A stretch of DNA of 64,000 bases from Quercus robur. Its lineage: Eukaryota; Streptophyta; Magnoliopsida; Fagales; Fagaceae. The stretch is from NCBI RefSeq assembly GCF_932294415.1, contig NC_065537.1:1798001-1862000 (forward strand). The letters are read 5' to 3'. Of this stretch, positions 35,128 through 45,700 are shown one piece after another (positions within the stretch are counted from its first letter, which is position 1; every line of letters starts with the position of its first letter). The position numbers and the translations under genes are program-made. Under the pieces are notes generated by a model. It made no database searches and was not told where the DNA came from. It worked only from the letters and a program-made list of their open reading frames with translations.

Positions 35128-36435
35128 TTTAGAGCAAGCTGAGATATATGGAATGCAGCCTTGGATGGATATTTTCCCCCCAACCAGGAGTCCATGATTT
35201 GTTTCAACTTTATTATATTTGATAGATATGGTTTGATCCAATCCACCAAATTTTGTTTCCCACTTGGACGATTTGAATCAAATACTTGTAAACCTGTTAG
35301 TATATCAACTAAAACAACACCAAAAGCATATATGTCACTCTTGACACTCAGATACCCTGTATAATCAGCATAACATATTGTCATGGCAAAACTTTTAAAA
35401 CATTCAAGGTGAAGTAGCTGAAGTTTGCCAAAATTTAGGTCAAGCTTAAGCCTCACCCTCATTTGGCCTTAAGAGCACCAAAAGTCCAAAAGTTTTGGCA
35501 GAAATAATACCTGTAGCAACATACTCTGGAGCTACATAACCATACGTGCCCATTATTCATGTTGTCACATGTGATTGACTAGCTGATAGACCCAACTTCG
35601 CCAAGCCAAAGTCTGATATCTTGGCAATATAGGATTGCAATAAAACCAAAAGTTAGACTAGTTCAAACTTTATTTGTGAGACATTCTTTTTGTGACCAAG
35701 GAATTTTTAAACTTTTCAATTCCATGACATGGTGGATCAATTGTGAGAGGTGGGTTAACAAAGGGAAAAATAGGTGTGCATAAAGGTTGGAAATGTGAAC
35801 AAGATGAAAAGATGATATAATAATCAATGGGCTAGGGACAGTAGTAATATATCATTCCTTTGTGCATCTCTTGTAGTTTGATAGTTATTCACTTTTCAAT
35901 AGAAATTTACCCCATCCAGCAGTATATCGGAGGATTTAAAACCTCTATGAATAACTTGCTTATCAAATGTGTGCAAAAATGCCAGGCCCCGAGCTGCTCC
36001 AATTGCAATCTTAAGTCGTATATCCCATGGAAATGGCCCAATAGCTGACCCCCTTGCATAAATAAAAGATGTGTATAGGAAACCAAATGAACGTTTATAT
36101 TTGAATCACATTCACAGCACATTCCCTGCACATATGGACAGTAATAGAATTCATTATTTTTTAAGCTCTTACTTCCAAACAGATGGTTTTCTAGGCTGCC
36201 ATTTCACATGAATTCATAAATGAGGAGGAATTGTTTGTCCTCCTAGCAGTAGCCTATCAGCTTGATTAGGTTAGGATGCGAGAGCCTTCCAAAGAAAGTC
36301 ACCTCTAACTGCGCCTATAAATTAGCACTGAGATAAGCATACATATTTAACATGGTTTGAATGTAATGTTAAAAAGAAAATTACTAAAACATCTAACCAA
36401 ACTCCAAATAATGCATCTGTGTGTGTGTTGTTGTT

Positions 36436-36464
36436 GGGGGGGGCGGGGGGGGGGGGGGGGGGGG
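36436..36464. repeat. G homopolymer in kinase copy C intron 2
   Basis: About 28 G broken by one C. Copy B lacks it at the same place, so it arose after duplication or was collapsed or expanded in assembly. Confidence 0.9.
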
Positions 36465-38585
36465 AAGCCCTTATGTAGTTTAGAGAAAAAAGAACTGTGC
36501 CTTAATTTAATACAGAACAAGCATTCACAACATCATGTAATTAATTGCCTATAAAGCCTTGGTCTCCACTAAAACTAGTTATGTTAGGCACCATTTGCAC
36601 TAATGATTCTAACCAGAATAGTATTGTGTACCCCAGACTTAGTAGCAATGAGGAAGTTGTAGTTCAGCCAAAGTAAACCAAATCACAACTGAATACATTG
36701 TTTCCTCTCTTTTCTTTCTCTGTAATTGTTTACATTATTTAAGACACAAAAAAATAACATATCCAAAGGTTTCTTTTGGATATAATATATCGAAGGGTTC
36801 ATTATAGTTATCATCACAAAATATGGGATTGTTTGCAATGTCCGCTCTAAATCTCAAATCTTTGAAATCAACGTGCTAATTTGAACTTAATTAGCAATGT
36901 ACATTAAAAAGTGCAACAAGTAATGATGACAGCAGTTACCATCCTATTTCCCATCAGTGGAGAAGGGTACATTAAAAAGAAACAAGCAATGATGAATATA
37001 GCAACAACAAGCACAGTAAAAGTGCAACTGAGAGGCCTAAATGGGTTCACAAGAAGCACAGTAAAAGTGCAACCGAAAGGACTTAAGGAATTCAAAACAC
37101 ATGAACTTCACAACTATATATTATTCCCAAGCAAGTTGGGTAGAATTACCTGCCACTTTTGAAATCCATGCACGCTCTCGAGGCTCAATTTTTTGACAGC
37201 AGTTACCGTCCTATTTCCATTCTTGGATTGCCCCTTTATCCTTGAGCCAACCCTTAAAAACCTACCCAAATCCTCCTTCACCAAGTACTGTATCAGGACT
37301 AAAATTCTTGGTTGCAACCTTTAATTCTGTAAAACTAAAGATCCTCAAGTTTGGGGTGGGCAAGATTTGACCAATTATTATTTCATAATTTTTGGAGCTA
37401 CTAATGTCTGTTTCAAACCTGGATGGTGGGAATAGTGACACTATGGGATAATAGAATTGTGCTATTGCACAAGGTGATTGGTTAGATTCTGAACAACTAC
37501 CATCTGTCTCAGTTTCAGAAATGGTGGGTGGAAATATTAATGGAATGGAAAAACAGGTTATGGTAATGGAAGGATTTGTAATTGCTATCTCATAATTTTC
37601 GGGACTGTTTTTTGCAGACCTGGCTAGTGGGTATAATGACACTATGGAATTGGAATTATGAGAGAATCTTGGAGATGTTTCGTTGGATTCTGAACAACTA
37701 TCATTTTCACTATCTGAGTTTGGATTTGTTCCATTCCTTATCCAACTAAAACTGCAGGACTCTGAGTTGGCTGATGGGAAAACAGAGTACTCTACTAGTA
37801 ATTCACTTCTTTCTTCTTTTACTATACTACCACGGTGCGAGTTGTTGGCAACAAATTCTGCAACCAAAAATTACGAAATACAAAAATGTTTAAAGTTGAA
37901 ATTATATAGTATTCGATCACTAAATTTTTCTTTTCTGTCTCAAAATTCTTTGAAACTTACCTGAATCAACTTGGTGCTTCCTCATACTGATATTGGACAG
38001 AAAAATTTTGGGAGATTGAGAGCGAAAGAATTACATCTGAAAAATGGTGTGTCAGTGTTCATAGTTTATAACAACTTTGAAGCTTTAGCGAAGATACTTT
38101 CTCATGGACTCTCGCATTCCTTTCCACGTGACTGACTAGACCAAGTGCCAAAGTTCACTTTCCAGAAGAGGCTTCCTTGCGCTGAGCAATTGTTTAGTAG
38201 TGAAGAAAGTGCGTTTGGTAGCTCTATTTGTCAAAAATGTGACTCTGAGTTTTCGACTCATCTGCTTCCCGAGAGCATTCATATCTTGCTATGGCTTAAT
38301 TGCATAGGGCCTTACATCATTTGGGTTGTTCTGAGTTCTTTGTGGGTCTTAGCAAATCTATCTCAACAATTGGTCTGGTAGTCCTAATACTCATTTCGAT
38401 TGACTTCGGCACTCAGCTTTCATGGGGCTTATCCTTAACTTTTTCCCATGTACTGAATTACCATAGTTCATAGGCTTTGCTAGCTAGGTCCATGGGATTT
38501 AATTTTAGGGGAAACTACAATGCCAGTCCCTTAAGTTTACTTGCTGAGTACTTCTGGTCCCTAAAGTTTCAAGCGAGTATTATTA

Positions 38586-39464
38586 GGGAGAATCTAGCCT
38601 TTTGCCCTTGTTTGGCAAAATATTTGGCAATATGCCCCTGTTTGCAAATTATATAGGGACATGCCCCTGTTGTGATACTCGATGACACTAAAATCGAGTT
38701 ACTTAAAGAACTCGGTTACCTTAAAATCGATTTATGCCCGATCAAACTTAAAAAAAAAAAAAGTAAAGAAAAAAACAATTGCATAGAACTCGATTTTAGG
38801 GAGATCGAGTTCCAAAATGCCACTATAGGGCTTTAAAACACCAATATAGTACTAAAAAATGCCACTATAGGGCTCCCTCAACCTGCCATGGGACAATCAC
38901 ACTTAAGGAAAAAAAAATTACAGGAAAACGCCGTTATAGGGCTTTAAAACGTCACTATAGGGCTAAAAAACGCCACCATAGTGCTCCCTTAACTTGCCAT
39001 GGGACAATCACGCTTAGGAAAAAAAAATTGCAGGAAAACGCAGCTATAGGGCTTAAAAACGTCACTATAGGGCTTAAAAACGCCACTATAGGGCTCCCTA
39101 ATCCTGGTATGAGGTAATCACACTTATTAAAAAAAAAATTGCAGAAAAACATTGCTATAAGGCTTAAAAACGCCACTATAGGACTTAAAAACGCCACTAT
39201 AGGGCTCCCTAAACCTTGTATGGGACGATTGCACTAAATTTTTTTTTGCATGGAACTCGATTTCCAGGAACTCGAGTTCCATGCTTTTTTTTATTTTTTT
39301 AAGTTTGATGGGGCATAACTCGATTTTCTACAAATTGAGTATTTAATTGAAACTCAATTTTAAGGTAATCGAGTATCGAAACAGGGGCACGCCCCTATAT
39401 AGTTTGGAAACAGGGGCATATTGCTAAATTTTTTTTAAAAAAGGGGTAAAATGCCAAAATCTCC
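38586..39464. mobile_element. Mutator-like MITE with long inverted ends, 879 bp
   Basis: About 130 bases at each end are inverted copies (left: TAGCCTTTTGCCC, CAATATGCCCCTGTTT, GATACTCGAT; right: the complements). Flanks GTATTATTA (38577-38585) and GTATTATAA (39465-39473) are a 9-base target duplication with one mismatch, the size typical of Mutator-like elements. The core is a tandem array of about 110-111 bases, starting at 38861, 38972, 39082 and 39193, with GCCACTATAGGGCTCCCT at each unit start. There is no coding region. Confidence 0.85.
38861..39235. repeat. Tandem array of about 111-bp units inside the Mutator-like MITE
   Basis: Three full units and a partial fourth, each containing ACGCCACTATAGGGCT-type sub-repeats and a poly-A stretch. 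Short sub-units of about 21 bases repeat inside each unit. Confidence 0.85.
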
Positions 39465-39837
39465 GTATTATAAGTCTCTGAAGTTTTAAATATGAGTGTT
39501 ATTAGTCTCTCTGTTAGCTTCCATTAGTTTGTTTGTCTATGTATCTAATGGAACAATGATGTGGCATGTTTTAAATGATGTGGTAACCTATTTGTTATTA
39601 AAAAATTATACATCATATTATAAACATAGAACCGAGTAAACTCAAATAATGAGTCTTCAACACATCAAACTCATTAAAATTGGATCTTTCTCCAAATTCA
39701 AATAACCTGGATTATTTTTTTCATTTTCCTTCATTTTCTCGAAATCCAAACAGGTTCTAGAAATATGTTCAATTCATAATCAAATAACTAATATATATAT
39801 ATATATATATATATTAAAGGATTTTGCCACTGCAGAA

Positions 39838-39936
39838 CTCCACCGCTGCAGTAACAGCACTAAAAGAAGATGGAGACGACGAGTTCGTCAAGGCCTATGC
39901 CACTCATCTCAAACACTCTAGTCAGATCTCTCATCA
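39838..39936 (+). pseudogene. Fragment of ribosomal protein S19 (eS19)
   Basis: About 32 codons read through TALKEDGDDEFVKAYATHLK and then HSSQIS. The segment EFVKAYAxHLKxS is the highly conserved N-terminal helix of eS19, which normally starts with a short leader ending VKDVSPHEFVKAY. Nothing before or after matches and no intron signs are seen, so this is a decayed, probably processed copy. It is short, so chance similarity is possible but unlikely given the ten-residue identity. Confidence 0.5.
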
Positions 39937-40383
39937 TGCATGAACATTTATTTTACATGTAGATACATATATTCGTTGAATCGGAAACTTTGTATTCTTT
40001 AGTTTCATTAATCCTTTGGGTCAAAAATGAAAGTGACCATTGTATTGAGTATTTGTAGTTAACCATTTGATCAAATACATATTGAAATTATTATACCGTG
40101 AGCATTTAAGTTGAGGGTCTAAGGATTTTTTAGTGTTCAATTTGAAAGATGGGTATTTTTTTTTTTTTTTTTTCTTTAGAGATTTCTGCTTGGTTGTGTA
40201 TAGATGCAATTATGTAGATATCTCTAGCCTTGTATCTAGACATGAAGCCCAATTTGAGTCTACAAAACCTTTAACATGTAATTCTACAGTGGAAGAGAAG
40301 AAAACTCCTTTTCCAGGCTCATCTTCAAGTATTGTAAAATGCTATGTGCTACACTCAAGTGAGGCTTTCTTGCTTTTGCCATA

Positions 40384-40553
40384 TACCCGCAAGAGTATGG
40401 GTGTTTAAGTGTTGGTCGAACAGAGGATCTAGCAGGTGTGATGTGGGTGTTTGGCAACTGGCCTACCCGTGAGAACATGGGTGTTTTAAGTGTTGGTCAG
40501 ACAGTGGCTTTGGTGGGTGTGTTGCGGGTGTCTTGCTACTGGGTTACCCATAA
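40384..40553. repeat. Direct duplication, about 81-bp unit, two copies
   Basis: Both units begin TACCCG and share ATGGGTGTTTTAAGTGTTGG, CAGACAG-like and GGGTGT blocks. No coding meaning was seen. Confidence 0.65.
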
Positions 40554-40559
40554 GTTTAA

Positions 40560-41640
40560 CATTTCATAAAATTCAATTTTCTGAATATTGAGTTCCACGT
40601 GGCATTTTTATTAAGAAAAGACATGTCAGCAAGTGCCACCATGGCCACTAGCTCGTAGAACTCGATAACAGTGAAATTGAGATCTATGTGGAACTCGATT
40701 TTCAAAAAATTGAATTCCAAAAGTGTGGTATTTCCCTATGTAACTCACAAACAATGCTATTTTGCTAAATATTTCACAAATTAGTACTATTTTGCAATTT
40801 CACCCTAAGTCCAATTATCTAATAGCTTGGTTAAAAGAGTCTAACTCTACCACTATCTAGTAGTTTCTACTTATTTATACTAAGTATGGTTAGAACCTTA
40901 TGATACCATTCTGATGCATGCTTTCTTGAGTTTATTACATTTCCTAATTTTGTGTTTGTAACAAGTGGGGGGTTGTTAGAGTGGATTATGTTTCAAACAC
41001 TTAGGCTTGTGCTTTGTGTCCCACATTGGTTAGAGGTGATTCTTCTTATGTGCTTATTAACCATTGCACAACTAAAGTGACAACTTAAAATATAAAGGGT
41101 TAGGTGTTGGACTTGGGCTTGTTCCTATCTCTCGTGGGCCTTACCTTTTTTCCTTTCTTTCTTTTTAACCCAAATTTTATGAGCAGTCCGTTGGGCATTC
41201 ATTGTAGTTAGTAGCTATTGGGGTCTTTTCCTTTCTTTCTTTTTAGCCCAAATTTTATGAGCAGTCTGTTGGGCATTCATTGTGGTTAGTAGCTATTGGG
41301 CTCTTGGTCTGATGGTGTGCACAATGATTGTTGGAGGCCTACCCCTTAGACAAGCCACTAGTCCTCTTTTTTTTTTTTTTTTTTTTTTGGCATATAAAAC
41401 CCTAAGGCTCTTTTTCTATATTTTTGAGTTCTTTTATTCTCATAACCACACCTCTCTCTCTATTCTTGCAGTTTTTGAGCTTAAGGAAAGGCAAAAATAA
41501 AAGGTTGTTCTTGGTTCTTTGTGATTGGAAGTATGTCAATTACAAAGGGCATTGTTGTAGTCTAATTCTAGGGGGTTGTTCCGCCAAGAAAACCTAATGC
41601 ACTGAGTTCTACTCTAAGTGACACAAATCAACCTTTAAGG
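40560..41640. other. Intergenic DNA, possible retroelement debris
   Basis: It contains AACTCGATTTTC / GAGTTCCAC inverted motifs near 40565-40715 similar to those inside 38586-39464. A direct duplication of about 75 bases lies at about 41150-41300 (TTTCCTTTCTTTCTTTTTARCC then CATTCATTGTRGTTAGTAGC). A T run occurs at about 41370. TGTTAGAGTGG near 40974 looks like an LTR start, but I found no partner. Confidence 0.4.
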
Positions 41641-41741
41641 ACCGCTATTTGCATGATTTTATAATTCATGAGATCTTTCTAACTCTATCTATTATTATTA
41701 TTATTTTTTTTTTTATCATTGCTAATTTTTTAGGGTTTGTT

Positions 41742-41748
41742 CCCCTCC

Positions 41749-41792
<44 letters not shown>
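41742..41792. repeat. Poly-C followed by (CA)n microsatellite
   Basis: C tract at 41742-41765 (one T), then about 13 CA units. Confidence 0.95.
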
Positions 41793-41796
<4 letters not shown>

Positions 41797-41834
41797 ATAT
41801 GATACAACATTTTACAACCAATTTACTAGGTGCC

Positions 41835-42613
41835 TAGGAAGCACCTGCCCAGATACGGGTGTGAGGGTGCGGATGCGGTGCGCCGACGAGATAATTTTTG
41901 AAAAAGTAGGAAACGGCTATGGCAGAGATACGTTTATCAATTAATTATTAAATATATTTTTATCTATATTTTCTATATATTGTTAAGCTTTTTTTATATA
42001 ATGTTAAATATACATAAATTTTAGAGAAATAATGGACAATAAAGTGAATATATAGTTACTAAATTATGTTTAGAAATTAGAACATAAAATTGAAAAAAGG
42101 TACAAGCTAAAACAATAATATAGACTTGAAAATGATATAAAAGATGTGTGTCTCATTCATATATCAAATTGGAATTGGGAGAAGGGTTTAAGACTTAATA
42201 AGTCTAAGAGTTCCCCAGATCATTTACATGCCCAAGCCCACAAAATTAAAATGAATAGATAAGTGTAAACACTATACAAGCGGAGAAAAGAAAACAAGAG
42301 CAACCTTTCATTAAAAAAAAAAAAAAAAGTAACGAAAGAGAAAAGTCAAAAAAGAACAAAAGAAAGATGAAAAACCAAAGGCGTAGAAGAGGAAGATCCG
42401 CGTCTATAATGAAGAAGAAGATCTGTGAAAACGAAGAACTGTGAAAAAGAAGAACATCTGTGAAGAAGAATAGAAGATCTACGATGAGCTGGGGTTGTTC
42501 TTCAGGTGTCCAGTTGGATTTAAAAAAAAAAAAAAAAATCGTGTGGGATGCACGTGCAGCTGCGTCCAGACCATATCCATATGGCTACAATTTAACCGCA
42601 CCCATGCTTCTTA
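41835..42613. mobile_element. Second hAT-like element, about 780 bp
   Basis: The left 150 bases match, in the opposite orientation, the right part of the element in kinase copy C: GAAGCAC end, GGGTGYGGGTG-type repeats, the exact block AATTTTTGAAAAAGTAGG, then AT-rich TTATTAA. The right end is an inverted GCTTCTTA. Flanks ACTAGGTG (41825-41832) and ACTAGATA (42614-42621) are a weak 8-base duplication. Confidence 0.6.
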
Positions 42614-42793
42614 ACTAGATACAACCCATTTACCCACTTAATTTATCATTCAGATCATTTCAAGAAAAGGCACTATACATACATGAATTAATAAACCATG
42701 GGTGGGAAAAAAGGAGACACAAAACACACAGTGAAAACAGATGATCTCACATTAAGCAAAGGTGCGATTCGCACCCACATTGATCTCTACTCC

Positions 42794-45700
42794 TTATTCA
42801 TCATACGTAGAACCGTCTTCTTTTGGATTTTGGTTTTCCAAAGATTCGATGGCTTTAGAAATTTCTGCCTGGAGCTCTTCATGCTTCTCTTTGAGGTTTG
42901 AAGAATTCATGGCCTCCACAAGGCCCCCCTTAATTTGTTGCTCCAAAGCTGCAATTCTATTTTTGGACCCCACATTAGGTGTCTTTCCTGCCTTTGCAAC
43001 CTCCAACTTCAGTGCCTCAATCTTGTCCTTCAAATCTGTTGACTTGATAACATTTTCAATTTCTCCCTTAATTTCTTCATTCAGCTCTTTTTCCTTTACT
43101 TTGACATCAATTGGAATCTGTTCACTGATCTCCTTTGCTTTTGGCCTCACAGCCGCAACATCCAAACCCAGGGCTTTTATAGCATCAACCATTTCCAACT
43201 CTATCTCTTTCTTCCTCTGCACAATTTTCTCCTTCAGCTCAGGGTCCAAATCCTGACCCGCAGACACCCCAGAACTTTCAATTTCATTCTCAAGTGCCTT
43301 GTTTTTTTCTTTCATATCCGGCCTATTCATGATTTCGACAAAAATTTTACTGACTTGCTGCTTTAATCTGGCATACCTTTTTTTATTTGCAGAATCAGTC
43401 TTGATTTTTGATAATTCCATCAACATGTCAAGTCTAGACTTCAAGGTTTCATAATTAGGAGCTGCAGAGACGCCCTGGGCAAACTCGTCCTTAAGTTTTT
43501 CAATCTTTTCCTTTAGGACCGGAGGCATGAGTTGGTCCTGCAACTTTAGTTTCGAAAATTCCTGTCGCAACATCACAAGCCTGTCCTTCAAACCAATGGC
43601 CTTAACAGCCTCAGAGTATTCGCGGTCAACCTCTCTTTCCAGCTTTTCTATCATCTCATTTAGAGCTGACTCTGGAAGTTCCACAGAGGTCTCTTTGGCA
43701 TTCAATCTTCGCTGCATAAGTTTTTTTGACCTCATCCTCTATATTTAGATTGGAAGTCCTCACGATGGGTTCTTCTTTCATTTTCATGTTGACTTTCTTC
43801 TTAGAATCTACGGGGTGTCCTTCTTGGAACATACCAATTTTTCGAAACTTATTCATGCGATGCTTCAGAAGCTCTTCTGTGTCCATCTTCATAAGCTCCT
43901 ATTGAAAAAGAAAGATTGTTGTTAGGAGAAAAACTGGTTATATTCAATTCTTGTTTAAGAATTAAAGGGGAGAAAGGCACGTACATCCATTGATTCATTA
44001 ATTGCATATTTTATCTGTTGTGAGGTCCAAGACGGATCTGCATGTGCTCCACCAAGAGGCTCCTAGTATAAAATTTCTTCTAATTGTCACAAAATAGAAC
44101 CAAAAAAATAAATAAATAAATAAAAAATAATTGTAAAAGAAGTTATGAAATGGAAGTTGTTATGGAGGTCTAGTCAATAGAAAAATAATTAAAATATGTG
44201 GCTGAGGGTATAGGCAAATGCTACACTTCTAACTATTTGATCCAGTTGTGGGGGGGGGGGGGGGGGGGGGGGGTGCGCGTTGTGGGGTGGGGTGGGGGGG
44301 GAGCACGATTCTAAGGTCTCTTTTGCCCCATAGAGGAGTACAAAGGAGTCTTGTCATTTATGCACGCAAGCAACCATGTTTCATCCCATTTTATTGTTTG
44401 GAGAATGTGCCAATTGGTCATGGTTTCCACACGACAGATGAAAGTTGCTGAAAGAAAAAAAATAAAAGAGAAACAGTGGCATAGAATCAAGAAGGGATCA
44501 TTTACAGGGACAACACCATCTGCAATCTGCAGCTTCAACAACTCAGTAGCAGTAATCCTTAGTTTCTCAGCTGCCTGCACCAAAGAAACTTTTAATAGAT
44601 TAAAATTAAATTAACCGGTAGACCAAGAGTGAATGCTGTATGGACCTGTGGAGCAGCTTTGGCATTCTTCCACAAGATTGATGCAGCCGCTTCTGGACTG
44701 AAAAATGACAAGAATAGAGCCAAAATAAAAGAAACAGATGAGAACGTAGGGTTTTGACATATTAAAACAATTTGCAGAAACTGAGTTAGGAAGGACTTGT
44801 ATCCATGACAGGAAAGAAAAAGAGAAAAATGCATCACATAATCCAAAGCATGGGTGTGTGATCACATAAAGCTAAAGATGAAAGTATTTTTTTATAAGGC
44901 AGGACCAATTAAACAACATAAACATAACCTCATTTAGCAAAACTGGATGGCTCTTTGTCCATCTCAATGTCAATCAAAATGGAAAACTGTGCTAGTAACT
45001 TCTACTGCTTATAAGGAGACTCTTAACTCATTTTGCAACTGACTATATTATCAATAGCAAAATGATATATCCAGCAGCCTCACAAGCAATTATTGCAGAT
45101 GACACTTTCTGAATCTATGTACATTTTTGAACGGCATTAATATATAGTGATTAATTTTAATGTTAAGGTTAATGTACACTTCATGAAAACAAGGAAGTAG
45201 TCATTTAAATGTCCAGTTGCCCATATCTGCAATCAAAATTTTAACTCAGATGGAAGGTCTTATCCCCATTACCCACATACTCAAAAGGTGAATTTTCCAT
45301 CCTACAGAAAGTTTTATAAGTTTGTAATGCATCAATATGATGCATTTACACCATGCCATAACTATACCAAGTTAATACTTTCAGGTCAGACATAAACAAA
45401 GCTCCCCGTCCTCTTATCATATATATTTTCCAAACTGATTAAAATGAATCACTCCTTCCATATATCCGTTACTCATAACCATTTTAACCCAAAAAAACAT
45501 AGAAACCCAACAACAACAACACTTTGACAAAACTTATCTGATGCTCAACGATGTTTGAAATCACCGAGGCTGCCATGAGGAGAAAAAAATGGTAAAATGA
45601 AAACCGACACGGATATCACCAAAACCTAAAAAGTTAAAAATAAAATGATTGGATTGCTCATCTGTTTGAATAAATGACAACAACAGATGAGGAGAGGAAA

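Larger units (their letters stand above)
33977..37985 (-). pseudogene. RLCK-VII (PBL-like) kinase copy C, six exons, disrupted
   Basis: It is a tandem duplicate of copy B with the same exon plan: 37961-37985, 37150-37857, 36173-36308, 35911-36052, 35511-35634 and 33977-35356 (split by a hAT-like insert at 34205-35127). The N-terminal Ser-rich region, [42 protein letters not shown] and [20 protein letters not shown] are visible. Lesions: TAG at 37262-37264 just after GEGGFG and a one-base insertion soon after, TAG and TGA stops in exon 3, catalytic HRD changed to HRG, acceptor AG changed to AA before exon 5 (35635-35636), the transposon in exon 6, and a TAG late in exon 6. The donor GTAAGA after exon 3 is intact, unlike copy B. 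Intron 2 carries a long G run (36436-36464). Not functional. Confidence 0.9.

Noticed and set aside
36904..37162. Short frames with SFTVLLVNPFRPLSCTFTVLL-like repeats
   Set aside because: They arise from the direct repeat AGCACAGTAAAAGTGCAACT in intron 2 of the kinase pseudogenes; both copies have it and it is not coding.
42762..43256. 164-codon plus-strand frame
   Set aside because: It is the shadow of accA exon 10 on the other strand.
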